Source: an uncultured Lacticaseibacillus sp. (lineage in GTDB: Bacteria; Bacillota; Bacilli; Lactobacillales; Lactobacillaceae). From it: a stretch of DNA of 51,430 nucleotides. This document shows positions 1-6,968 of this stretch, one piece after another (within the stretch, counting starts at the first letter, position 1; each line of letters begins with the position of its first letter). The position numbers and the translations under genes are program-made. The stretch lies in the NCBI GenBank assembly GCA_934370925.1, contig CAKRNG010000013.1:1-51430 (forward strand), in the 5' to 3' direction. The notes below the pieces were generated by a model. It was not told the DNA's origin, made no database searches, and worked only from the letters and a program-made list of their open reading frames with translations.

Positions 1-23
1 GAAAGGTGTTGGTTGACCGCCTA

Positions 24-69
24 AAACCTACATTTTTAAACCGCCATAAACCTGCATTTCAAAACCGCC
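24..69. repeat. Pair of 24-bp tandem direct repeats
   Basis: Two near-identical units occur at 24-45 and 48-69. They share the core AAACCTxCATTT followed by AAACCGCC and have a 24-bp period; a third partial copy of the CCGCC end may lie at 17-21. They abut the point where the transposase reading frame loses its expected N-terminus. This may be an unrelated repeat into which the insertion sequence was rearranged. No function is recognised. Confidence 0.45.
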
Positions 70-75
70 CTTGAC

Positions 76-1464
76 ATGTGGGCTCTGGACGACGGAAGTA
101 CTTTGTCGTTGTTGCTGAATTGACGTACACGCTCACGCGCTGCCCTGAGTGCGGGTTAGAGGCGTTGTACCGTAACGGCCACATACTTACCCACATCCAC
201 GTTGACGGGCCGACAGACCAGCCTGCTGTCTTAGCGTTAAACAAGCAACGTTGGCGCTGCTCAAACTGCCATCACACCTGTACCGCAACGACGCCTGTGG
301 TCAAGGCGAACCACGCCATCGGGCACAATTTAGCGATGCACGCACTGAAGCTGGCCAGTAAATCCCTTCCCGAGAAGACCATCGCTGACTTTATTGGAAT
401 TTCCACGAACTCCGTCCAACGGATTATCGACGCTAACCTTCATCCACATGCTAACCGGAATCTGCCTGAGAACCTGTGCTTTGATGAGTTCCGATCCACC
501 AAGGGTTCGATGTCATTTATCTGTATCGATGCGGATACCCACCGGGCTGTCACAGTCCTGAGCGGGCGGCTTAATAAGGACATCAAGGACTTCTTTATTA
601 ACCAGTACAGTGCGAAGGAACGTGCGACCGTCAAGCGCGTTGTGATGGACATGAACGCCGTCTACCAGCGAATTGTGCACGAGGTATTCCCCAATGCCAT
701 CATCATCATCGACCGCTTCCACATCATCCAGTTGGTTGCTCGGTCAATGGACCAGCTTCGCGTTCAATGCCTCAAACAGCTCGATGTTCATAGCCGTGAA
801 CACAAGGTCCTGAAGTCACTCTGGAAACTGTTCCACAAGGCCAATCCAGACGCGAAGAAGTCGCACTACCTGTTCGGCCTCAATGAGTGGTCAACTGAAC
901 AGAACGCCATCGACATCGGTACTAGTGCCTCAGCCGCCTTCAAGACCGCCTACGAGACCTACCTCGAGCTACACGAGGACCTGATGGGCGGACACTACCG
1001 CAAGCTGAAGACATTGATAACCACCTACAAGCGCAACGGCACCGTTCTGGACACCGCGATGTCAACGCTACGCAAGAACCTCCGTGGCGTCATAACCGCC
1101 GCCAAATCCTCCTACTCCAACGGCCCCATTGAAGGCGTCAACCGTAAAATCAAGGAGCTAAAGCGAACGTGTTATGGCTTCTCCAATCAAGCAAACATGT
1201 TCAAACGTATCTACCAGCTCATCGCCTAGTCTTAGCTTTCCTCAAGTTCCATCGCACCACCACTTGGCCTTCCACAAACGCCATCACTTGGTAGGCCTGT
1301 TTAGGTTACCCTTAAGCCCAGAACCATCAATCCACCAAGAACCACCAACCGCACTCCCTGTCTTTTCCACCAAATACCACCCATAAATAACAAAGAAGCC
1401 CCCTCAATTAAGAGGAGACTTCTGAGGAACCATTGCCGGTTTCAACACCATTTGACAAAGTCCC
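76..1464 (+). mobile_element. 5'-truncated ISL3-family insertion sequence
   Basis: The element holds one transposase gene and ends in a right terminal repeat at 1438-1464, whose reverse complement begins GGGACTTTGTCAAATGG as in lactobacillar ISL3 elements. No matching left terminal repeat is visible upstream of the gene, so the left end has been lost or lies outside the window. The 200 bases between the transposase stop and the right repeat carry no gene. The copy is probably immobile. Confidence 0.6.
78..1229 (+). CDS. ISL3-family transposase, N-terminus probably missing
   Basis: The protein has 383 residues. It begins with a zinc-binding module (CPECG near residue 22, CSNCH near 62), then a helix-turn-helix region around residues 95-115, then the DDE catalytic domain. 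Candidate acidic residues are Asp in CFDEFRS, Asp in VVMDMNA and Glu in GPIEGVNRK near the C-terminus, so the catalytic triad looks intact. ISL3 transposases are usually 400-440 residues and have about 40 residues before the zinc finger. Here the frame opens only at a GTG (78) just after an in-frame TGA at 72, with no ribosome binding site. I therefore read it as a 5'-truncated gene whose C-terminus is complete. Confidence 0.85.
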   Translation: MGSGRRKYFVVVAELTYTLTRCPECGLEALYRNGHILTHIHVDGPTDQPAVLALNKQRWRCSNCHHTCTATTPVVKANHAIGHNLAMHALKLASKSLPEKTIADFIGISTNSVQRIIDANLHPHANRNLPENLCFDEFRSTKGSMSFICIDADTHRAVTVLSGRLNKDIKDFFINQYSAKERATVKRVVMDMNAVYQRIVHEVFPNAIIIIDRFHIIQLVARSMDQLRVQCLKQLDVHSREHKVLKSLWKLFHKANPDAKKSHYLFGLNEWSTEQNAIDIGTSASAAFKTAYETYLELHEDLMGGHYRKLKTLITTYKRNGTVLDTAMSTLRKNLRGVITAAKSSYSNGPIEGVNRKIKELKRTCYGFSNQANMFKRIYQLIA

Positions 1465-1507
1465 TTTTTCTTTAACTCGGCAACATGGTTTACTTAGAGC
1501 GAAACGC

Positions 1508-1535
1508 AAAAAAGCAACCAAGGTCGGTTGCTTTT
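1508..1535 (-). terminator. Intrinsic terminator after tRNA-Arg
   Basis: An inverted repeat with stem AAAAGCAACC / GGTTGCTTTT and a 4-nt loop ends in a T-run on the minus strand. It lies about 60 bases downstream of the tRNA gene. The 1230-1596 interval otherwise holds only the insertion-sequence end. Confidence 0.7.
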
Positions 1536-1596
1536 CGGGGAAGTCCGTTGTAGTTTCGTTATCCGTGCCGTATCGGACACACGCAAATCATCCTTA

Positions 1597-1670
1597 TGCG
1601 ACAGGCGAGACTCGAACTCGCTACCTACAGTTTAGGAAACTGTTGCTCTATCCAGGTGAGCTACTATCGC
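1597..1670 (-). tRNA. tRNA-Arg (anticodon CCU)
   Basis: A full cloverleaf can be drawn on the minus strand. The acceptor stem is GCGATAG/CTGTCGC, the D arm is closed by GCTC/GAGC, and the anticodon stem ACAGT/ACTGT encloses the loop TTCCTAA. The variable region has 5 nt and the T arm is GCGAG-TTCGAGT-CTCGC, followed by discriminator A. CCA is not encoded. The CCU anticodon reads the rare arginine codon AGG. The gene is isolated, between the ISL3 remnant and pgi. Confidence 0.93.
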
Positions 1671-1769
1671 ATTACCGTTCAATTTTACGGCATATGGGCG
1701 CGTTGAGCAAGATTAAATAGCTGTGTCTGGAAACAAAAAAGCACGTGTCTACATCACACGTGTTTCTCG

Positions 1770-1818
1770 GTCAACAATAAAGGCCCTCGCGAATTATGCG
1801 AGGGCCTTTATTGTTGAC
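1770..1818. terminator. Bidirectional terminator downstream of pgi
   Basis: A perfect 21-bp stem with a 7-nt loop contains GGCCCTCGC / GCGAGGGCC flanked by AATAAA / TTTATT. It lies 69 bases beyond the pgi stop on the minus strand. A smaller hairpin (CACGTGT / ACACGTG) sits just left of it at 1742-1762. Confidence 0.85.
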
Positions 1819-1886
1819 TTTTGTCGAACTTCAAACCGGAGTGGCTTCACTTCACCAAAAGTACCAAATCCCTCAACCCCGCACCA

Positions 1887-3227
1887 TTACAGGCGTGCGT
1901 TGAGTTCCTTTGTCTTTTCTTCGTAGCCAGGACGGCCAAGAAGGGCGAACATGTTAGATTTGTAAGCTTCAACCCCTGGCTGGTCGAATGGGTTAATCCC
2001 GTTCAAGTAACCAGAAACGGCAACAGCTGCTTCAAAGAAGTAGATCATGTAGCCGAGTGTGTAAGCGTCCTGCTTAGGAATGGAGACGGTCATAACTGGC
2101 ACGCCACCATCTGTGTGGGCAAGAACAACCCCTTCGTAGGCCTTCCGGTTAACTTCAGCCATGGTCTTGCCTTCGAGGTAGCCAAGGCCGTCCAGGTTCT
2201 TTTCGTCAGCAGGAATCGCAACGTCGTGGTTAGGCTGGTCAACCCAAACAACGGTTTCCATCAAGTTACGACGACCTTCTTGGATGTACTGGCCAAGACT
2301 GTGGAGGTCCGTACTGAAGTTAGCAGAAGATGGGTAAATCCCCTTCTGATCCTTACCTTCAGATTCACCCATGAGCTGCTTCCACCATTCGCCGAAGTAC
2401 TGAAGACTTGGTTCGTAGTTTTCAAGCAGTTCCGTCGTGTAACCCTTCCGGTAAAGGATGTTACGGAGTGCAGCATACTGGTAAGCTTCGTTCTTGCTCA
2501 GGTCATCGGAGCTGTATTCAGTGCGGGCATCAGCGGCACCTTCCATGAGGGCGTCGATGTCAAGGCCAGCAACGGCGATTGGCAACAACCCAACAGCGGA
2601 GAGAACGGAGAAACGACCACCCAAATCGTCAGGAACAACGAATTCTTCGTAACCTTCAGCGTCAGCTTCAACCTTGAGGGCACCCTTTGCACGGTCAGTC
2701 GTTGCGTAGATGCGCTTGTTGGCTTCTTCCTTACCGTACTTATCAATCAGCTTTGCCTTCAGAACACGGAAAGCGATGGAAGGTTCGGTTGTGGTACCGG
2801 ACTTACTAATGCAGTTAATGGAGAAGTCACGGTCGCCAATCACGTCAAGCAAATCAGCAAGGTAGGTACTGCTGATGGAGTTCCCTGCGAAGTAAACTTC
2901 TGGAAGCTTCAGGGAAGGATCTGCGTTGCGGAACGTGTGGCTAAGGAAGTCGATTGCTGCACGGGCACCGAGGTATGAACCACCAATCCCGATTGCAACG
3001 AAGACTTCGGAGTCCTGCTGAACCTTCTTAGCAGCTGCCTTAATGCGGGCGAATTCGTCCTTGTCATAGTTCACTGGCAGATCAAGGAAACCGCGGAAGT
3101 CATTACCGGCACCGGTACCTTCACGCAATTCCTTGTCAGCAGCCGTCACAAGTGCTTGCATCTGGCCAAGTTCGTTATCGTTAACAAACTTGCCCAACTT
3201 AGATGAATCAAAAGAAATGTGAGCCAT
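1887..3227 (-). CDS. pgi: Glucose-6-phosphate isomerase
   Basis: This cytoplasmic enzyme interconverts glucose 6-phosphate and fructose 6-phosphate. The 446 residues match the short Gram-positive form of the SIS-fold family. Landmarks are the phosphate-binding motif [11 protein letters not shown] near residue 80, SKSGTTTEP near 140, the catalytic region [10 protein letters not shown] near 285 and [11 protein letters not shown] near 307. The ATG is preceded by AGGAGG at good spacing (about 3236-3242), which fixes the start. It is monocistronic, with its own promoter and a strong terminator. Nothing is anomalous. Confidence 0.97.
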   Translation of the reverse strand: MAHISFDSSKLGKFVNDNELGQMQALVTAADKELREGTGAGNDFRGFLDLPVNYDKDEFARIKAAAKKVQQDSEVFVAIGIGGSYLGARAAIDFLSHTFRNADPSLKLPEVYFAGNSISSTYLADLLDVIGDRDFSINCISKSGTTTEPSIAFRVLKAKLIDKYGKEEANKRIYATTDRAKGALKVEADAEGYEEFVVPDDLGGRFSVLSAVGLLPIAVAGLDIDALMEGAADARTEYSSDDLSKNEAYQYAALRNILYRKGYTTELLENYEPSLQYFGEWWKQLMGESEGKDQKGIYPSSANFSTDLHSLGQYIQEGRRNLMETVVWVDQPNHDVAIPADEKNLDGLGYLEGKTMAEVNRKAYEGVVLAHTDGGVPVMTVSIPKQDAYTLGYMIYFFEAAVAVSGYLNGINPFDQPGVEAYKSNMFALLGRPGYEEKTKELNARL

Positions 3228-3266
3228 TATTTAGGTTCCTCCTAATTTTCACTAAAACCACCATTA

Positions 3267-3295
3267 ACTCTATCCGCAAAAGGGCAAAAAATCAA
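3267..3295 (-). promoter_or_regulatory. Promoter of pgi
   Basis: On the minus strand TTGATT (3290-3295) and TAGAGT (3267-3272) are separated by exactly 17 bases, about 40 bases before the pgi start codon. It is a sigma-A-type match by pattern only. Confidence 0.5.
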
Positions 3296-3358
3296 GTGAA
3301 CAGCGCATAGAGAACAACAATTTTCTAAATTTGTACATCCTTATGAAGAAACATTTAA

Positions 3359-3392
3359 AACGGGGCTGACGCCTATCTGCATCAACCCCGTT
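3359..3392 (-). terminator. Terminator downstream of the glcU-like gene
   Basis: The hairpin AACGGGGxTGA / TCAxCCCCGTT is followed on the minus strand by TTTTAAA. It lies about 100 bases after the glcU-like stop codon. Confidence 0.6.
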
Positions 3393-3495
3393 CCATTTTC
3401 ATCATTTTCTGACAGGCCTAACTGGTATGGTGCGAACGAACAAAGCAAACACTTTCATGATTGGTCGTCTTTTCGCCACCATTTTCAGTTAATCA

Positions 3496-4359
3496 CTAGG
3501 CTTTCATAATCCCGAAGATGACCCCACCAGCGATAACCAGCAGGCTCCCTACAGTCACATACACCATCTCGCGACGTGTTTTGTGTTCGCCGAGGAAGAA
3601 AATACTCCCGAAAGTTGAAATGACAATCCCCATCTGGGAAAGGGAGAATGCCACGGCCAAACCGACTTCCTTGGTTGCCATCAGCATGAAGATGTTCCCA
3701 ACACCCCAGAAAAGTCCGGTGATAATGTTCTTGGCCGTTGCCTTTGCGATTGGTTCGTGCTTTGCGGCAAACAGAATTGCCCCGATAAGCATCCCAATAC
3801 TCTGTGGCAACACAACCGCCGTTGCATCAAGTCCTGCCCACGTGTAAACAATCGTGTAGCCGGCGTACCCAATCGTGGAAATAATGAGCGCTTGAACCCC
3901 TTGTGGCATGTTGAAGTTCGTGTTCACTGCTGCACCCGCATCAACCTTATCGCGGTGTGACGTGAGCGTTGCCCCAACAATAAGAACAACAACAGCAAGC
4001 AGTCCAAGAGAAACGTCGTGACCCGTCTTCCATTCGTGGAACAGAAGTGCACCCGCCAAGGCATTCGCAACCAGCTGCAACCCGGTTGAGACGGGTACCG
4101 CCATAGATACACCCACGAACTTCATGGAACGGAACTGGTTTGCCTGACCCAATGCCCAGAACAAACCAGAAACAATCCCGAAGATCCACGTGTTGGTGTC
4201 AATGACTGGGTGGGCAAAGATCAAGGTGCCAATCCCGAACAGGAAAGCCCCGACTGTCATCCCCAACGTCTGCTGGTAGGCATTCCCGCCTAGCTTCCCA
4301 CTAACAAGTCCAATTGATCCCCACGCAATTGCAGGAATCAACGCAATCAAAATAGCCAT
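3496..4359 (-). CDS. glcU: GRP-family sugar uptake protein (glucose/ribose type)
   Basis: This membrane carrier of the DMT-superfamily sugar-uptake group takes up glucose or ribose, probably driven by protons and independently of the PTS. The 287 residues form about ten hydrophobic segments. Family signatures are AIAWGSIGLVSGKLGG near the N-terminus, the repeat-like SMKFVGVSMAVPVSTGLQL near residue 90, and FWGVGNIFMLMATKEVG near residue 215. The start chosen is the ATG at 4359, 12 bases after AAAGGAAG. A TTG four codons upstream abuts that site and cannot use it. The gene is single, divergent from the aldolase gene. Substrate is inferred from the family. Confidence 0.85.
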   Translation of the reverse strand: MAILIALIPAIAWGSIGLVSGKLGGNAYQQTLGMTVGAFLFGIGTLIFAHPVIDTNTWIFGIVSGLFWALGQANQFRSMKFVGVSMAVPVSTGLQLVANALAGALLFHEWKTGHDVSLGLLAVVVLIVGATLTSHRDKVDAGAAVNTNFNMPQGVQALIISTIGYAGYTIVYTWAGLDATAVVLPQSIGMLIGAILFAAKHEPIAKATAKNIITGLFWGVGNIFMLMATKEVGLAVAFSLSQMGIVISTFGSIFFLGEHKTRREMVYVTVGSLLVIAGGVIFGIMKA

Positions 4360-4664
4360 GTGTTTTATCAACTTCCTTTACTAAAAATGGTTGTATAAAC
4401 GCCATTCACATAAAAATTTGTCCAAAAACGTGCAAAGAAAACATTTTTACGAACTTTTGCGCACAATTGTACACATTTTGATTTCGTATGCGGTTTCAGA
4501 ACCGTATATGCAAATGCATGTGATTCAAGCGCGTGATACGGGGCACCTTGTTAACCGCGCCCCGTTTAATCGTCTGATTGAATCCGACAAGTTATTCTAT
4601 CTGACTTTTTGAAAACGCGCAACCCGTAAATGGTACCGGTGCCACAATTTGTTCCGTTTTTTCG

Positions 4665-4678
4665 TGAAAGCGTTGATT
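4665..4678 (+). promoter_or_regulatory. Possible catabolite-responsive (cre) site
   Basis: TGAAAGCGTTGATT matches 12 of 14 positions of the CcpA-site consensus TGWAANCGNTNWCA. It lies between the divergent glcU-like and aldolase genes, about 80 bases upstream of the aldolase -35. The sugar functions on both sides fit, but evidence is pattern match only. Confidence 0.4.
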
Positions 4679-4700
4679 CTATCGCTATAGTAACATGATA

Positions 4701-4730
4701 GTGCTTTCTGAATCACAAAAGAAAGCGCAC
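4701..4730 (+). other. Hairpin with T-run upstream of the aldolase promoter
   Basis: GTGCTTTCT pairs with AGAAAGCGCAC with a 2-nt bulge, and TTTTG follows. It resembles a weak terminator that would insulate the aldolase promoter from read-through. Apart from the cre-like site and the promoter, 4360-4819 shows nothing else. Confidence 0.4.
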
Positions 4731-4745
4731 TTTTGTTCATTTGAC

Positions 4746-4774
4746 TTGATTATAGCGGTTACATTTTGTACAAT
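4746..4774 (+). promoter_or_regulatory. Promoter of the tagatose-bisphosphate aldolase gene
   Basis: TTGATT (4746-4751) and TACAAT (4769-4774) have an exact 17-base spacer, giving a predicted transcription start near 4781. Because the -10 covers the upstream in-frame ATG at 4766, that codon cannot be the translation start. Confidence 0.75.
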
Positions 4775-4819
4775 GTGGTTGTTAAATCAATTGATTCAAT
4801 CTCTGGAGGGATTATTCAT

Positions 4820-5869
4820 ATGTCAAAAAAAGTCATTACTCGCGGTAAGTTTGATAAGATGCAGCAGTTGTCCAACAAGAGTGGCGTTATCGCCGCTCTG
4901 GCAATTGACCAGCGTGGCTCCATGAAGAAGATGATGGCAGCCGCTGATGAAAAGGCTGGAACCGAATACAGTCTTGAACAGATTTACACGTTCAAGGAAC
5001 TCGTTTCTAAAGAACTCACCAAGTACGCTTCCTCCATCCTCACCGATGAAGAACTGGGCTTCAAGGCAATGACCGCGAAGGACCCTAGCTCTGGTCTGAT
5101 TCTCTCCTACGAAAAGACAGGTTACGACGTGAACACAGTCGGCCGTTTCCCTGAACTGCTTCTTGACGAGAGTGTTGAACGCCTTGCTGAAAAGGGCGCT
5201 GACGCCGTTAAGGTTCTGGTTTACTACAACCCACACGACAAGCCTGAAATCAACAACATCAAGCACGCCTTCGTAGAACGTCTCGCTAACGAAACTCGCG
5301 GCGCAGACATGCCATTCTTCCTTGAAGTGGTTACCTACGACGATGCGATTCCTGATGCTAAGAGCTACGAATACGCAAAGGCAAAGCCAGCCCTTGTGAT
5401 TGACGCCATGAAGGAATTCACCAAGGACAAGTACGGTGTTGACGTCATCAAGGCTGAAATCCCAGTTAACTGGGCATTTGTTGAAGGTCACACTGCAGAA
5501 GGCGTTAAGCCAGCTTACACCGAAGCTGAAGCTGCTGACATCTTCCAGCAAGTTAACGATGCCGTTGACCGCCCATTCATCTACCTCTCCGCTGGTGTTC
5601 CAGCTGAAACCTTCCGTGAAGAATTGACCTTTGCGGGTGAAGCTGGCAACAAGTACAACGGGATTCTCTGTGGCCGTGCAACCTGGAAGGATGGTATCCA
5701 GGTTCTCGCTGATGGTGGTGAAGAAGCCCTCACCCAGTGGCTTGAAACAACTGGTAAGGAAAACGTTGAAGAACTCAACAGCATCCTCGACAAGTACGCT
5801 AAGCCTTGGTACAGCTGGTACGGTGGTCTCGACAACATTGAAGTTGTTGACTCTGTTGTCACCAAGTAA
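4820..5869 (+). CDS. lacD: Tagatose 1,6-bisphosphate aldolase
   Basis: This class I Schiff-base aldolase of the LacD family splits tagatose 1,6-bisphosphate (and related ketohexose bisphosphates) into dihydroxyacetone phosphate and glyceraldehyde 3-phosphate. The 349 residues fit the family. Visible landmarks are AALAIDQRGSMKKMM near residue 25, AVKVLVYYNPH near 130, and the predicted Schiff-base lysine in VIKAEIPVN near 205. The ATG at 4820 follows CTGGAGGG by 10 bases. The gene is monocistronic and not in a lac operon, so it may serve general glycolytic aldol cleavage or a dispersed tagatose route. Codon choice is strongly biased, which suggests high expression. Confidence 0.92.
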   Translation: MSKKVITRGKFDKMQQLSNKSGVIAALAIDQRGSMKKMMAAADEKAGTEYSLEQIYTFKELVSKELTKYASSILTDEELGFKAMTAKDPSSGLILSYEKTGYDVNTVGRFPELLLDESVERLAEKGADAVKVLVYYNPHDKPEINNIKHAFVERLANETRGADMPFFLEVVTYDDAIPDAKSYEYAKAKPALVIDAMKEFTKDKYGVDVIKAEIPVNWAFVEGHTAEGVKPAYTEAEAADIFQQVNDAVDRPFIYLSAGVPAETFREELTFAGEAGNKYNGILCGRATWKDGIQVLADGGEEALTQWLETTGKENVEELNSILDKYAKPWYSWYGGLDNIEVVDSVVTK

Positions 5870-5931
5870 ACAAATCGCTTAGAAAAATCTAACGTCTGTT
5901 CACCGTATTCACGACAGATATTAAAATAAAA

Positions 5932-6092
5932 GAGGCTGCGCCAGAAGACGGTTTGGCCCCGGTATATAAAGCAAGGTACGCGTAAATCCCGAACTTAGGA
6001 TTTATGCGTGCCTTGCTTTATATGTGAGGGGACAGTCTTCTGGCGCGCGACTGGATGTAACGTTCGTGTGCCTTGAACTTATGGCGCACCCA
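5932..6092 (+). repeat. Family-1 hairpin repeat, copy a (downstream of lacD)
   Basis: A nested inverted repeat. The outer arms GCGCCAGAAGAC / GTCTTCTGGCGC enclose TATATAAAGCAAGG...CCTTGCTTTATA with apical AAATCC/GGATTT around CGAACTTA. A conserved tail (GCGCGACTGGATGTAACGTTC) runs to GGCGCACC near 6092. It lies in sense 60 bases after the lacD stop. Related copies are at 25131-25262 (minus), 9291-9352 and 11274-11329. Stem bases differ between copies while pairing is kept. Confidence 0.75.
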
Positions 6093-6122
6093 CTTTTTTG
6101 TCCTACTAAAAAAAGATGCCCA

Positions 6123-6770
6123 TCATCTGTGCATCTTTTCTCCCTGATTCTGCCGTCGAAATTGTAAGTGAATTTGATGCCCCACCACGTAAATTAACGC
6201 GCCGATGAACGCCCCCGTCGTATTGAAGATGACGTCATCAATATCCGCAATCCCCGTGTGCATGTAGAATTGCAGGCATTCAATGCACATTGATAGCAGT
6301 AACCCATAGATAATGACGTGCAACGCCTTGTGCTTGGTTCGCAACATTAAGGGTAAAATTAACCCAAACGGGATAAACCACACCACATTTCCTAATGATT
6401 GGTAATAAAAATCAAAGTGGGATAATCCTAACCGTAATTTCCACGTCTCTGCGAGCAACACCGTATTCGCTTCGTGCCAATTACGCCCCCAATCCATGGT
6501 GATCTGCCACGGAAAGTACGCGTTACGAAAGACCGTCAGAAACAGTAGCAACATCACGTATGCCGCAAATAGCAGAACCAGTAGTTCATGTCCGATTCGC
6601 ACCCGCTTCTGTCGTCGCCACACCCACAAACCGCGCAATACCGCGAAGAGGAGTAGGTAGAGAATGGTTTTATCAACGCTATATGTAACGAGACGAATGA
6701 GCGGAAAATGATTAATGCGCGTTGCGTAATTCGTTTCCAGCCACGTATAGACTGGTCCAAGAAATATCAT
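6123..6770 (-). CDS. VanZ-family membrane protein
   Basis: This 215-residue integral membrane protein belongs to the VanZ-like group, named after the teicoplanin-resistance accessory protein; most members have no known biochemical role. About five hydrophobic segments are visible. The family core NVVWFIPFGLILPLM lies near residue 128, followed by SMCIECLQFYMHTGIADIDDVIFNTTGAFIG, rendered here as a landmark in two parts: SMCIECLQFY and DIDDVIFNTTGA near 165-185. The ATG at 6770 follows GGAGGT by 8 bases. It is divergent from the LTA-synthase-like gene, which fits an envelope role. A paralogue lies at 24506-25036. Confidence 0.85.
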   Translation of the reverse strand: MIFLGPVYTWLETNYATRINHFPLIRLVTYSVDKTILYLLLFAVLRGLWVWRRQKRVRIGHELLVLLFAAYVMLLLFLTVFRNAYFPWQITMDWGRNWHEANTVLLAETWKLRLGLSHFDFYYQSLGNVVWFIPFGLILPLMLRTKHKALHVIIYGLLLSMCIECLQFYMHTGIADIDDVIFNTTGAFIGALIYVVGHQIHLQFRRQNQGEKMHR

Positions 6771-6910
6771 CCTACCACCTCCATGAATATTGTACCAAAG
6801 GCATCCCCATTTCGTTCCCGGGATTCGATAATTTTAGGATGTTTTAGAATGTTTCGGTGCACACCAGCCACCCGAACCTTTTTCTTTTCCTTAATGGTAC
6901 CCAGTAAAAG

Positions 6911-6939
6911 TTGGCGCTCCCTTAAAAAGGCGGTAAAAT
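6911..6939 (+). promoter_or_regulatory. Promoter of the LTA-synthase-like gene
   Basis: TTGGCG (6911-6916), a 17-base spacer and TAAAAT (6934-6939) lie about 30 bases before the GTG start. TGGAGG at 6956-6961 is the ribosome binding site. Confidence 0.6.
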
Positions 6940-6968
6940 GTTAAACAGTACATACTGGAGGTTCTGTC

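Noticed and set aside
1821..2978. Long open frame of 385 codons opposite pgi
   Set aside because: It lies antisense to a certain gene, lacks a ribosome binding site, and its protein shows no family features; it is a codon-bias shadow.
4823..5551. Open frame of 242 codons opposite lacD
   Set aside because: It is explained by strong codon bias in lacD; there is no start signal.
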